DNA from: Conidiobolus coronatus NRRL 28638
Lineage: Eukaryota; Entomophthoromycota; Entomophthoromycetes; Entomophthorales; Conidiobolaceae
Length of the DNA stretch: 50,803 nt
Assembly: GCA_001566745.1 (NCBI GenBank)
Contig: KQ964501.1
Coordinates: forward strand, 32,602 to 83,404
Reading direction: 5' to 3'
Below the pieces are notes generated by a model. It was not told the DNA's origin. It was given only the letters and a program-made list of their open reading frames with translations, and made no database searches. This document shows, piece after piece, positions 11,516 to 23,742 of the stretch. Each line of letters opens with the position of its first letter. Within the stretch, counting starts at the first letter, position 1. Made by a program: the position numbers and the translations under genes.

Positions 11516-12233
11516 GACCCGTAATATATCGATTTTTAACCTTCAGATCTAAAGTTTTAATGCTTTAAATACTATGTTTAGAGTATATCAATTTATAAAA
11601 AAAATTTCATTTGATATGATACGAAATAGTTGGGTAAGTATAAATAAATATTATATTCTGGAAACTTCGATATAATGTTGAGTTATATATATTCTTTTAT
11701 ATGTGTCGTGATGTAATGAGAAATATCGTATAGTTTATCTTATTGCTTTTCAGCACATTAAACGACCCTTGAGTGAGCATTGAAGAGCGTACATGTTACA
11801 TTGATACATTTAACCAGCTCAAATCATAAGATTATTTTATTTAAAGTTTGTTAATTGAATATCGAATATTATTTGCTATTAATATAAATAAAATATTGGT
11901 TATACGGCTTAATGGAAAACTTAGTATAACATATATTTTCTGATATATGCTCGCTTAAAAATATAAAGCTCAGTTCTAGAAAAGTCTAATTGAACACAAA
12001 ATACCTTTTGCATTAGTAATCAAGTCAACAAAAATGCTCAGTTTAGTTCGATCCCATAAATTATTCAATAAAATAAAACAAATTAAATTAATATGGTAGA
12101 TTTTAAAATTTTAAAAAATAATAAGATCTATATAATCTAATAATTAAATAATAATAATAATAGAATAGACTTATATTTTTTTCATTTTACATAGACTTTA
12201 TTCTTTACCATCCCCATCATATTATAGATAAAA
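11516..12233. other. Intergenic DNA and promoter side of the TPR gene
   Basis: No gene seen. The last 60 bp before the ATG at 12234 form an AT- and pyrimidine-rich leader ending in ATAAAAATG. Confidence 0.6.
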
Positions 12234-14843
12234 ATGTCTTCTTTAGACTCTATCGAGCTATTGCAATGGAGTTTTATAACCCAGCAAAATTTGCCTACAT
12301 TAACTTCTGAAGTATCTAGTTTTGAATTAGTCAACGAATTAAGCTCAAAACTCGCCAATGGACAATTCTTAGAAATTATCACAAACCCTGGCTTTAGCTT
12401 TATATTTAATCAAACACCTACTGAGGATAATATTCAATTGGTTCAAAACAGCATCAACAAGGAAGATGCTACAATTAACGAGACTTATATTAGCTTAAAA
12501 GCTTATCAGCTTCAAGTCAAGAATGCTACTGAAAACTGGTTAAAGGAAGATAATATTAACCACATTTTATTGTTAATACTATCTATTGCTTTACTTAATT
12601 ATTTCGTTCAAGTTGGCTGGACTGGTCCAGAAATGAATGCTGATCAAGCTAAGGAAATTTCTGAAGTTTTTAAAGTTATTTACCCTAACACTGAAGATTT
12701 TACTGCTAAGAAGTCAAACACTACCGATGCTATTCTTAGAGACTTCTCTGTCGAAGGTGAAGATGCTTATCATTTAGCTATTTCACCTGCTTTACTTTGG
12801 TATTCAGAAACTCTTTTAAGCGTTTTAGTCCCTCTTGGTTCAACAAAGAGCTCTAACTGGTGGTTAAGTCGTGCTTTATTCTTTAAGCAACGTTTACTCG
12901 ATAACCCTACTGAAACTTTAAAGAATACTATCTATGATCTCTTAAAGCCTTTTATCGATTCTTTACCCACTTTAGAATCTACTCATCCCGATTATGAATT
13001 ATTCTCAGATTTAGGATCTCGTCTCTGGATTGAATTAGGTCTTCACAACCACTTATTCTATCAAGATCAACAAGCTGTAGAATGTTACGACAAATCAAAA
13101 GAGTGGAGCGGTCTTCAATATTTACTCACTGGTGCTCTTGGCAAAAGAACTAAATACCAGCAAAGAGACATTAGTCAGCTTGTTTTATGGGCTAAGAGCA
13201 GAAATTCCAATGAACAGACCGAAAAGCCTAAGCTTCCTGAAACTTTAGCTTTAAATGATGATACTATTATGGAAAGCATCAAATTTGCTGAAAATCCTGA
13301 AGACGAAGAATTCCAAAAAGAAATTTCTAACCCTTCTTCTTTAGCTAAGGTTGATCAATGTATTTTATTGGCTTACTGTCTCAATATCAAGAACACTAAT
13401 CCCGATCACGGTATCACCAATGAACAAATGGTCCCTTATGTAACTAGAGTTTTAGCTCATCCCAATAACTGGATGATTCATACTATGGGTTTAGTTTTGA
13501 GATCTCGTTTAGAAAGCACAAAATCCAGAACTGTTGAGAGATCAGTATTCCAATTGCAAGCACTCGTTGATCAATGGAATGTCACCGATTCTCAAGTAAC
13601 AGAGAGATTAGAACATATTCACTCCCTTTTATTACCTTCCAAATGGGAAATGGAAAAGGAATTGGCTGAAAGATTCATGTCACTTGGTATCATTAGATCA
13701 GCTCTTGAAATTTATCAAAAGTTAGAACTTTGGGAACAGGTTATTAATTGTCACTTAATTCTCGAAAGAGAAGACCATGCCAAGGCTGTTATTGAAGAAC
13801 AATTAGCTCTCAACCCTAACTCTCCCAAATTGCTCTGTCTTAAGGGTGATGCTACACAAGATCCCGCTTGGTATCATCGTGCTTGGGACGTTTCTGGTCA
13901 AAGATATGCTCGTGCCATGAGATCTCTTGGAAGCTACTACTTCAAGAGAAATGAATTTAACTCATCAGTTGGCTGCTATGTTAAGGCACTTACCATCAAT
14001 CCTCTTTTCGAGCAATCTTGGTACCTTTGCGGTTGTGCTGCTATGCAATGCGAAGATTATGAAGTTGCTGCTAAAGCTTTCCGTCAAGTTATTTCCATTG
14101 ATGATGAAAATGCTGAAGCTTGGAATAATTTAGCTTCCATTTATCTTAAGTTAAATCAAAAGAAGGAAGCCTTTTTAGCTTTCAAGCAAGCCTTAAAGCG
14201 TAAATTCGAAAATTGGAAGATTTGGACCAACTATATGTATACCAGTTTGGATATGGGATACATTGGTGAAGCTATTCGTGCTTTTGAAAAGATTGTAGAT
14301 CTTCGCTGGCAAGATGTTAAAGAAGATTGTGTAGATCAAGAAATTTTAGGTATCTTCATTGACGCAGTTCTTACCGACAAGCCAGACTCTAAAGGTCAAG
14401 GATCTGGTAGATATGCTCCTCAATTAGAAAGTTTATTGAAGAACACTATTTTAACTAGAATTGTTGCAGATTCAGGTATTTGGAAGTTATACGCCAGATT
14501 ACTTCTTAGCAAACAAAGATATGCTGAAGCATTAGAATGTCAAGTTAAAGCCTATAGAGCAATTTCTCACAAAGCTGATTTAACAACCAACCCAGAATCC
14601 TTCAAAATAGTGAGTGAGAGCTTAATCGAACTTGTAGATAGTTACCAAAGCTTAGGGTCTCTTCCAGCCCCCACTAGAGAAAACCCAGATGCTATTGTAT
14701 GCGCCGACTGGAACTACCAATCTAGAATGCTTCTTCGTAACTTAATAGCTAAAACCAAAAACTCATATGAAGGTGATCAAGCTCATAATTTATTAGTTAG
14801 CGCTTTAGAAGACTTACCTCCTGCTAACAAAGTTCAAAAATAA
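12234..14843 (+). CDS. TTC27/Emw1-like tetratricopeptide repeat protein
   Basis: A single exon of 869 residues, close to the size of human TTC27 and yeast Emw1. Members of this family are cytoplasmic TPR scaffolds; the yeast protein is essential and linked to cell-wall integrity, but no enzymatic activity is known. The N-terminal half is alpha-helical without clear motifs. TPR units are readable from about residue 500 to 720, for example ALEIYQKLELWEQVINCHLI, YFKRNEFNSSVGCYVKALTI, CEDYEVAAKAFRQVISIDDE and NLASIYLKLNQKKEAFLAFK, followed by the helical C-terminal part typical of the family. There is no signal peptide or membrane segment. The start ATG is followed directly by a plausible N-terminus (MSSLDSIELL). 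Codons show moderate bias to T and A endings. Unlike most other conserved genes in the window it has no intron. Confidence 0.88.
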   Translation: MSSLDSIELLQWSFITQQNLPTLTSEVSSFELVNELSSKLANGQFLEIITNPGFSFIFNQTPTEDNIQLVQNSINKEDATINETYISLKAYQLQVKNATENWLKEDNINHILLLILSIALLNYFVQVGWTGPEMNADQAKEISEVFKVIYPNTEDFTAKKSNTTDAILRDFSVEGEDAYHLAISPALLWYSETLLSVLVPLGSTKSSNWWLSRALFFKQRLLDNPTETLKNTIYDLLKPFIDSLPTLESTHPDYELFSDLGSRLWIELGLHNHLFYQDQQAVECYDKSKEWSGLQYLLTGALGKRTKYQQRDISQLVLWAKSRNSNEQTEKPKLPETLALNDDTIMESIKFAENPEDEEFQKEISNPSSLAKVDQCILLAYCLNIKNTNPDHGITNEQMVPYVTRVLAHPNNWMIHTMGLVLRSRLESTKSRTVERSVFQLQALVDQWNVTDSQVTERLEHIHSLLLPSKWEMEKELAERFMSLGIIRSALEIYQKLELWEQVINCHLILEREDHAKAVIEEQLALNPNSPKLLCLKGDATQDPAWYHRAWDVSGQRYARAMRSLGSYYFKRNEFNSSVGCYVKALTINPLFEQSWYLCGCAAMQCEDYEVAAKAFRQVISIDDENAEAWNNLASIYLKLNQKKEAFLAFKQALKRKFENWKIWTNYMYTSLDMGYIGEAIRAFEKIVDLRWQDVKEDCVDQEILGIFIDAVLTDKPDSKGQGSGRYAPQLESLLKNTILTRIVADSGIWKLYARLLLSKQRYAEALECQVKAYRAISHKADLTTNPESFKIVSESLIELVDSYQSLGSLPAPTRENPDAIVCADWNYQSRMLLRNLIAKTKNSYEGDQAHNLLVSALEDLPPANKVQK

Positions 14844-17800
14844 TTTAGATAAAATTATTGTATAAATTAACTATTACTAGACCCCATTTTTCATAAATAA
14901 ACACTTTCATTTTATAAAAATACTCAATGTTATAATTAGCTATAGAAAATGTGATAAGTTTTATAAACCATTCTTTATTTTGATTTAGGCTCTTAAAAGT
15001 TTTTATTGGCTTTACAATGCAGCTGTTAGCCTTTAATTTTGCAAAGTTCAAGATATTAATCATGAGCTGTTTATAATGTATGAAATAATAGCTTGTATAT
15101 CAGTAATATTGATATGATGATGCAAAAAGTATTGAATCTAACGATTTTTCATTGATTGGTGATGGCTTATGATGTATAATTAATGAGCAAATGCTTCAAA
15201 AAGATTATAGCTGTAATATATTAAATAGCTATCATTATAAAAATGCTAGTTTATTACTGATGGAGCTTGTAATGTTTTTGAACCTATATCTGATCAGTTG
15301 TGTCACTAATTCACCACAGATTAAATCTTAGTTCATATAAGAGCATATATAGGGTGATATATTATACTATAATTGGAAGTTCTAATAACAGATACATAAA
15401 TATTATAATTTAACTTTTTTAAATATAAAAGTAGTTAAATTTAATCTATTTGCTATGAAATTCGAAGCTACTAAAAGTTTTGAGCTAATTATCTGTTTAA
15501 TAAATATTGAAAAACATGATAAAGTGAACATGAGTATAATTATAAAATCGTAGCTTGATATAATTGTTTACAAATTTATTAGTAAGCAAGTAAAAGTCTA
15601 TCTTGTTCAAAAATCTAAATTTAGCAACGCATTTATGCCACTTGAAGATTGTAAAGTTAACTATCGCAAGTAAAACAATTTCATATTTTTTAGAAAGCTT
15701 TATAGATTAAAATCTCTAAAAATTATTTTGCTTATTTAGAGCAATAGAATATAATTGTTTAATTTTACCATGTAGCATTATAGTTACGAATTTGTGCCAA
15801 CTTATCTAATATCTTTAATCTTAAAAGCTAGTTTTAAGAATATGACTAAGTATCAAAAAACTATAATCAAATAGTCTAAATATATTATAACAGTCATGAA
15901 CCTATAACCGAAATCATATGTAATCAAACATAGTTAATAACTAAACTATCCAAACTTAAACTCGACTAAAATTTTTGCGTGAAACAAACTCAAAACCCAG
16001 ATTAATTATTATATCAATTTCTAAATATGGAAATTAGCTTTGAATTTGTAATTTAAGTTTATGTAATATGCTTTAAAACAAATTAATAATAATAATGAGC
16101 AGAATTAGCAATATAATTATAAAACAGAAAAACGAGCAAAAATATTATGAGAATTGTAGAAAATGTAAGATATTAACAAGTTTTAAATTAATCTTATTTT
16201 AGCTAGATTTAGAGATCTATATACCTGATATAGCTATTGAAAACCAATATAACCATCGGAATCTATCGGTTGAAAAAATAGTATCAAATATTCCTTAATT
16301 AGTAACAATTTAAATTGATTACTAATATAAACGTGATAGTCTATAATTTTCATCCCTATTGTTAAAAAATTGGCCAACAAACTTTGATATTCAGACTATC
16401 TCTCCGATTATTCTATTGTTATATTATTAATACAAAATACTCCTGTTATATTCAAAGAGAACTTGCATATTTTTAATTTATTAACTAAGAAAAAAGGTCA
16501 TAAATTATTGATAAAAGTTCAACTGACAATAGTTTTTAGAATAGTAATAAAAAGAGACTTTTGTCAATATTAAATTAGAAACAGATTAATATTGTTGAGT
16601 TGTCATGTAGACAAAAATTACTTGAAAAATACATATATAATACCTTATATGGAACCCTTAGTACTTGGAAACTTGATATTAATCAAAGGATATTTCAAAT
16701 TTTTATTCTATAGAATCAGATTTATCAATATTCTTCATTTAGCGGATACTCCCGATAATTATTTATTACTAATATTGTCTTGACAGCCACAGCAAAAATA
16801 TATTAGTAATCAGCTTATCAATATTCTATTTTTACTATTATTGCTCTTTAGAACCTCTTGGCCTATTTTCGTTTGAATTGTAACTTAATTTGTCACTTAT
16901 ATTTTTTTATATTAAAACGTTTTAAAACTTTTAAATTACATATTTATTAGCTAATTATTCAATATAACAAAGTTTGAAGCTAAAGTAGCTTGCTATTCCA
17001 TTATCTTTTAATGGATAGCTCTGTAAAGTGTGCTATTTACACTTTATTAATATAGAATTGCATATTATTAGACTTGTTCTAATAACATGGGCTTTTATTT
17101 TTAATTTGATGGAAAATTTCAAATTTAGAATCTAAAATTTCACGGGATTTTATTTTGTTTTATATTGGATTCCTGAATCGGAAATGTGAATGTATAATAT
17201 TATTTCTGAGTTTTGATAAAAAATTGGCATAGACCAAGCATCTTAGAATGCATTATGCACCTGTCTTACTTGTGAGATATTATTGAATCTATGACGAATA
17301 GTGAGTTCTTTGTTGTCATTCCGAATCTGCTTTAATAAAGCTAAACTTTTAATTAGCCCATACCCGGTTGATTGGATTTAATTAATTTTTACAGTTTTAA
17401 ATGTTAATTTTGTCAACTCAACAAATATTATGATAACTATTAAATTAATGGCAGAAATTATATCAGCAAAGCATATTAGCGCGTAGCCAGATAGATCTAT
17501 ATCGTGTGAGCTAAATCAAAAATATATAGATGATTTCACCAAATATTAAACATTTTAATAAACACATTTATAGTAATATATGGTATTGATTTGCCAACTC
17601 TTACTTCGCTTTGATAATGTATTACATAAAAATTTGTTAAGCTGTTAACTATTAGAATGATTACTAATACAATTCAGAAGTTTCTATTGGCTACTCGGCT
17701 TCAAATTCTGCTTTCTCACCTAAATTGGCCATTGATCCAAATCCACCCACCCTCTAATTTGAGATGATTGATGTTGAGCAATAAAGTGACCCAGCTGATA

Positions 17801-18189
17801 ACTAAAAGGAATATTTAATAATGCTGGTTTATTAGTTGATTATAAATGTATAAATAGTGACTTGATCGCTTCACATACAGTGTTTTTATATTCGCTTATA
17901 TTTCCCCTGACTCTCAACAATTGCAGCGTCCAATTGCTTCAAGTTTCACAATCTTAAGCTCAACAATTTTTATTACACAATTTATCTTAAAAATTATCAC
18001 ATTGAATAACTCAATTTGAGCCAGCTAAAAAATATCCAACAAGTCTTCTAATATAAATACTCTTGATCAGAATATTAATAACTCATTTTGGATCTTAATT
18101 CATAAATAATTAATAATACATACAAATTATATAACCATATAGACTGATCCACTTTATTTATATACTACTAACTTCTATTAACTAATACT
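14844..18189. other. 3.3-kb intergenic region
   Basis: No gene recognised. Two short open frames (14845-15063 minus, 16592-16783 plus) have compositions like non-coding AT-rich DNA. The last 350 bp are the probable promoter and 5' leader of the glutamate-cysteine ligase gene. Confidence 0.55.
17849..17857 (+). promoter_or_regulatory. Probable TATA box of the glutamate-cysteine ligase gene
   Basis: TATAAATAG, preceded by a second TATAAAT at 17841, lies about 340 bp before the ATG. It is followed by a less AT-rich, pyrimidine-rich stretch that would be the 5' leader. In this AT-rich DNA chance matches are common, so this is a weak call. Confidence 0.4.
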
Positions 18190-20318
18190 ATGGGTTTATT
18201 ATCATTGGGCACTCCTTTACCTTGGGAAAAGGCTTCCAAATACGCTAACAAAGTCCGCAAGGATGGTATTGAGCAATTCATTAACATTTACAACCAGTCA
18301 AAAGATAGAAAAGGTGATTTACTCTACTGGGGAGACGAAGTAAGTACATTCTACATATTTTAATATTATAGACCCTAACGAAATGTTTTCTTAACAGATC
18401 GAATATATGATGGTCAACTTTGACGACAAAGACAAAAAAGCCAGACTTTCGCTAAGAGTTCACGAATTTCTTCCAGAATTACAGCGCCAAGAAGTTGAAG
18501 CTATTGCCAATAACACGTAAGTATTAAATACTATTTTTGAAGAATATTATTAACCTTATGTGGTGTTATTAATATTAGAACTGTTCCTACTAACTGGCGT
18601 CCAGAATATGGTAGATATATGTTAGAAGGTACTTATTTTCGAATTTTATTTTTGAATTCAAATTCTGATTTTTTTCCTTTTTAAGGTACACCCGGTGCAC
18701 CATATGGCGATTCTTATGACGAATTAACCACTGTTGAGCCCAACATGAGATTAAGGTAACAAAAAAACTTCAATTGGTTTATTCTCATTAACTCATGACT
18801 TTTAGACGTGAAGTAGCTAATCAATTCATGAACCCTGATGAAGCACTTTTAACTATCACAAGTTTCCCCATTTTGGGTCAAGGTGACTTCTTAGATCCTC
18901 CCGTTGAAGCTAGAGGAAACGCCAGTCGCAGTATGTTTGTTCCTGATGAAATCATTAACCCTCATGCTCGTTTCCCTACTCTTACTGCTAATATCAGAAA
19001 AAGAAGAGGCTCAAAAGTTGCTATCAACATGCCTATTTACAAAGATGTTAACACTCCCTCTCCATTTATTGATCCTACTATTCCACATAACCGTAACTTC
19101 TTCCCTGAAGATTTAGAAGCTGCTACTGCTGCTTTACCAGATCATATTTACATGGATTCCATGTGTTTTGGTATGGGATGCTGTTGTTTACAAACTACCT
19201 TCCAAGCTGGTGATATCAACGAAGCCAGAAGACTTTATGATCAATTGATTCCCTTGGGACCTATTATGTTGGCTCTTACTGCTGCTGCTCCCACCTGGAG
19301 AGGTTATTTAGCCGATGTTGATTGTCGTTGGAACGTTATTGCCGGAAGTGTTGACTGTCGTACTCCCGGAGAACGTGGTTTAAAGCCAACTAAACCTGGT
19401 CAAAGGTTAATTGCCAAATCAAGATACGATTCAGTTGATAGTTACTTATCAACTGATCCCACCTTCAACGAAAAATACAATGACATTAACTTAGTCTATG
19501 ATGAAGAAAGTTACGAAACATTGACTAAGGCTGGTATCGATGATCAATTAGCTAAGCATGTTTCCCACTTATTCATCAGAGATCCTTTGGTAATCTTTGA
19601 AGAATTAGTCAACCAAGATAACGAGCATTCCTCAGATCACTTTGAAAATCTTCAATCTACTAACTGGCAAACTATGAGATTCAAGCCTCCTCCACCTAAC
19701 TCACCAATTGGCTGGAGAGTTGAGTTCCGCTCTATGGAAGCTCAGTTAACTGATTTTGAAAATGCCGCTTTTGCCGTTTTCATCGCTTTAATGACTCGTC
19801 TTATTGTTAATACTAAGATCAACACATACATTCCTATTTCCAAGGTTGATGAAAATATGAAGGTTGCTCATAGGCGTGGAGCTGTAACTCAAGAAAAGTT
19901 CTACTTCAGAAAGTACCTCACTAAGGAAAGTACACCAAGTGATGTAGCTGATCCTGATGAATACGAATTAATGACTATCGATGAAATCATGAACGGAAAG
20001 ACTGGAGGATTCGTTGGTCTTATTCCCACTATGAAGAGGTTCTTAGATACTCAAAGCATTCCCACTTCTACAAGGCAACAGCTTGATAAGTACTTGGATT
20101 TAGTAGAAGCTCGTGCTAATGGATCATTAATCACAGCAGCTACTTGGATTCGTAACAAAATCACATCACACCCCGATTATAAGCAAGATTCAGTTATTTC
20201 CGAATCTATTAACTATGATCTCTTAAAATTAATCAACAGGCTAGACGCTGAAGGTAGCGAATTAGCTCCTGAACTTCTTGGTAATTTCGCACCTGGAATC
20301 ACTCAAATCACAAAATAA
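18190..20318 (+). CDS. GSH1: Glutamate-cysteine ligase catalytic subunit
   Basis: Five exons (18190-18339, 18398-18516, 18579-18628, 18686-18755, 18806-20318) give exactly 634 codons, or 633 residues, matching the eukaryotic enzyme (about 640). It makes gamma-glutamylcysteine from glutamate, cysteine and ATP, the first and rate-limiting step of glutathione synthesis, in the cytosol. Family landmarks are the N-terminal MGLLSLGTPLPWEKA, the Mg/ATP-binding LLYWGDEIEYM, RPEYGRYMLEGTPGAPYG, and the signature MDSMCFGMGCCCLQTTFQA near residue 245. Further on come AAAPTWRGYLADVDCRWNVI and WRVEFRSMEAQLTDFENAAF. All four introns are 50-62 nt and sit in the first 200 codons; the rest is one long exon. 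The start is the only ATG in frame before the conserved N-terminus. Confidence 0.97.
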
Positions 20319-21574
20319 TTAACGACTCAAGTGAACCTCATACTCATACATATATAGCCATTAAATTTCACTAGAGCATACTAATTTTGATATATTATAT
20401 TAAACTTACTAACAATATAAATCATATTAACCTCTTTTTCTTTCTACCGTCTAATTTCTTTTTTTCTTTTTTCTCTTCTCTTTTCTCTTATAATTATTAG
20501 CATCTCGCATATCAAGTTATAAAATTAATGCTATAGCGTGATAATATAGCCACAAATACTGTCAAAGTTAGATTATTTTCTCAGCTTTTTATTGTATTTT
20601 TAGTAATAAAACAACATGAATAAGTTGGATATTTTTTAAAACATCAATCCTGTTTAAATTGAGCAATTGGACCTTTTTGAGCAAGTGATTAATACCCAAT
20701 TATAGGTCAATTCAATGTTTTTACCCGAAAATTTCCACTAGTTAAATTAATAAAATTTTTCAGCAAAGTTGATTTACAAATTTTAAATAATCAAGTTGAA
20801 TTGATCCATTAAGCATCTTATTAATAAGAATGACTAATATAATACCAGCTTCAGAAATATTTATTCAAAGTTATTCCTATTCGTTAACAGATAGAATTGC
20901 GATATAGAGTATTTTGAAAAACAGTTGAAGTTCCCTTTGTATCATTATTCTAAATTAGTAAGTAAAATGTTTACAATTTAGAGCCGCAGATTACATATGA
21001 TTACATGTTAACGACCAGAATATACCAAAGCCACTATTTAGCTCATTTTAGTATTTACTAATATATATCTCTAGGATTAAAGAAAAGTCTTAGTAGATAT
21101 ATTTAATAATATATATAAAATAGCTAATAATAAGTTTATAGTATGATGATAGTATTTAAATAGAGCTAAAGCTTTTAAAATTTATTTAAAGATTCTTTAT
21201 ATAAGTTAAGCTATAAAGCAAATTTAAATATAATATTTACCTAATCTATATTTTATATTATTATGCATTGAATATAAATAAAATTAATAATTTAAGTATA
21301 AATTTACTAGTTCATTTTTAATATTGATTAATTTGCTTTTACTATAAAATTTTTACATTTAAATAATAAATTTAATATTTAACCATATTAAACCTAACTA
21401 TATATTTAATTAATCATATATCTATTATTAATTTTTTATTTTCAAGATTCTATATACCATTTATATTATATTTCTACTTAACATATAAATTACTTTTAAA
21501 TCTATGATCTCTACTAAGCAACAACTAGAATATATAATTTAGTCAATATTTAACACTATACAGTATACCAATTA
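20319..21574. other. Intergenic DNA with a pyrimidine tract
   Basis: The 3' flank of the ligase gene. A polypyrimidine tract (almost only C and T) runs from about 20431 to 20489. The rest is AT-rich without recognisable content. Confidence 0.6.
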
Positions 21575-21775
21575 ATTTAGCAAAAATTTTAACTTTAATA
21601 TAAGCTATTTATTATTGCTTTAACCCATATTTAAAGAATAATAGTTTATATCATAAAATTATCAATTGCATTACTAACTTTAGTAATCAATTATAATTTT
21701 CTTATAGTTATATGAGTATAAAAATCAATAATATTAAAATTTATCATATAAAAAATTAAATAAAATTTCTAAACT
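21575..21775 (+). mobile_element. MITE copy F, degenerate and cut by a gap
   Basis: CAAAAATTTTAACTTTAATA followed by TAAG..TTATTA closely matches the interior of copies B and D. Weaker similarity (AAAATCAATAATATTAAAAT, ATATAAAAAATT) continues to the gap. Neither end repeat is visible; the right end would fall in the gap. Confidence 0.5.
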
Positions 21776-22228
21776 NNNNNNNNNNNNNNNNNNNNNNNNN
21801 NNNNNNNNNNNNNNNNNNNNNNNNNNNNNNNNNNNNNNNNNNNNNNNNNNNNNNNNNNNNNNNNNNNNNNNNNNNNNNNNNNNNNNNNNNNNNNNNNNNN
21901 NNNNNNNNNNNNNNNNNNNNNNNNNNNNNNNNNNNNNNNNNNNNNNNNNNNNNNNNNNNNNNNNNNNNNNNNNNNNNNNNNNNNNNNNNNNNNNNNNNNN
22001 NNNNNNNNNNNNNNNNNNNNNNNNNNNNNNNNNNNNNNNNNNNNNNNNNNNNNNNNNNNNNNNNNNNNNNNNNNNNNNNNNNNNNNNNNNNNNNNNNNNN
22101 NNNNNNNNNNNNNNNNNNNNNNNNNNNNNNNNNNNNNNNNNNNNNNNNNNNNNNNNNNNNNNNNNNNNNNNNNNNNNNNNNNNNNNNNNNNNNNNNNNNN
22201 NNNNNNNNNNNNNNNNNNNNNNNNNNNN
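21776..22228. other. Assembly gap (453 N)
   Basis: Run of N, entered from inside a MITE-like sequence. Confidence 1.
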
Positions 22229-23438
22229 AGTTCAAAGATGAAATTTGTAGATTGAATTTATTAATATAATTAAAATTTTGATAATAAGCAATGGTCATGA
22301 AGGCGTGATCATATTGGATTTAGTTAGATATGTCATCATTTCAATGATTTATTTTACGAAATTTCTTTAAAGAAATATTAAAGTGCTAGTTTGGCAATTT
22401 AGTTACTAGTTACTGTCAAGGAGTTATTTAATTCTAATATACTGGCTTTAAAAGAAAGTCATAGACGAGATTCTTTTGACAAATACGATATTTATAGCAT
22501 AATATTGTATGGTTATAATAAGTTTAGTTTAATAATTTGTATTACTATTAATTTTTAGTATTGGTATAGTGTTGTGCTCACTATTGTAATTAATAAAAGA
22601 GAATATTAATTATATATTTTTTGTATTGGTTTATTATAATTATTTTTATGCATTAATTGCGAGAAAGAGATAATAAATGCTATTAGTGATTTATTGTAGC
22701 AAGAGACACATATGAGTAATAAATAGTCTAAATAATTAGACAAAAGTTTAAGATGTTTATATGTGATCTAGATAGCTTTATTGGAACGTGCAATATTTGT
22801 AGTACAATCTATTTAGTCGTGATTGAATTGCATATTTTTTAACAAACATTTAATTTAATGCTAATTATCATTGGGTGTAACTTAAAGTAACAGTGGAGTG
22901 TTAAAGTTGAAAAGTATTCCATGTGATTTTTGATTAATAGTTCTGGATATCATATTAAGCAAAATGTTATAATAACTAGTATACTTAATGGGAGTGGGTA
23001 TCAAGTTTCAATCATTCATCAACATCAACGTATTCTTTTATTTACTGATCGATAATCAACAAAAGTTATGCAATTTAGTAATTGTTAATGCAGGTGATTT
23101 TGCATATCATAAAAATTGCAACTTTTATCATATTTATTAGTAATATATATAAATAACTATTGTTATCTTATTTGATTTTTCCTCAATTTTTAATTACTTT
23201 TATTATTATAGTAGCAGTTTTAACAATGCTTTATTATTGAAAATAATAAAAAAGATGACGAATTATTAAGTTAATTTAAACTTACATTATATACTTGTAC
23301 ATATATAGATTATATGTGTGTCATAAAATGTAAACACATATTATAAATATACTAATTAAACTACATATACAATATAATATACTTAAATAAGAAAATTATT
23401 TTAATCCAATTACTGGTACATATTTTTTAATATTAATT

Positions 23439-23468
23439 TTAACCGCAACTAATAACAATTGCGGTTAA
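23439..23468. promoter_or_regulatory. Perfect inverted repeat, candidate operator
   Basis: TTAACCGCAA and its exact reverse complement TTGCGGTTAA are separated by 10 bases. The element is 110-139 bp upstream of the small secreted-protein ATG and 53 bp upstream of its TATA box. CG-containing words are rare in this AT-rich DNA, so a perfect 10-bp arm with a central CCGC is unlikely by chance. The binding factor is unknown. Confidence 0.55.
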
Positions 23469-23520
23469 GCTAAAATATTTTATTTTGTTATTTGCTACCG
23501 CTCATATGCTATTAAAAATG

Positions 23521-23529
23521 TATAAAAAG
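23521..23529 (+). promoter_or_regulatory. TATA box of the small secreted-protein gene
   Basis: TATAAAAAG, 57 bp before the ATG at 23578. Confidence 0.55.
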
Positions 23530-23577
23530 AGGGCCATAACTCTTGGCTAATATACAAAAATAATTAACTTAATAATA

Positions 23578-23742
23578 ATGAAACTCTTCAATTTAATCGC
23601 TTTAGTATCTCTTGCCAGCGCTTTACCTACCCCCGACGATGCTAATGGCCAAACACCCGACTTAATCAAGTTAAACTTAATAGCAGATATCCTTCACATT
23701 CTCAGCCTTAATGCTAATATCAACTCTGATAACAATAACTAA
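23578..23742 (+). CDS. Small secreted protein, 54 residues, amphipathic leucine-rich tail
   Basis: A 54-residue frame, uninterrupted from ATG to TAA. Residues 1-15 (MKLFNLIALVSLASA) form a clear signal peptide with an Ala-x-Ala-like cleavage site (SLASA|LPTP). The mature peptide of roughly 38 residues has a short Pro/Asp/Gly linker and then PDLIKLNLIADILHILSLNA, a regular Leu/Ile pattern that would form an amphipathic helix or strand. It has no cysteines and ends in an Asn/Asp-rich tail. The leucine-rich segment resembles the C-terminus of the Thr-rich secreted protein at 25031 (DLVKLDLLANLL). A TATA box and a perfect inverted repeat lie just upstream. I do not recognise the family; a surface-active or wall-associated peptide is a guess. 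Confidence 0.75.
   Translation: MKLFNLIALVSLASALPTPDDANGQTPDLIKLNLIADILHILSLNANINSDNNN

Larger units (their letters stand above)
22229..23577. other. Intergenic DNA upstream of a small secreted-protein gene
   Basis: AT-rich sequence with no gene recognised until the promoter elements at 23439-23529. Confidence 0.6.

Noticed and set aside
15105-15270. Possible C/D snoRNA (ATGATGA-like word, later CTGA)
   Set aside because: The box spacing is too long and no terminal stem is visible.
16592-16783. 63-codon frame in the 3.3-kb intergenic region
   Set aside because: Hydrophobic AT-driven composition and no support from promoter or splice signals.
17661-17667. TTACTAA, a Yap1-like site upstream of glutamate-cysteine ligase
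   Set aside because: The word is expected every few kb in DNA this AT-rich and also occurs elsewhere in the window.
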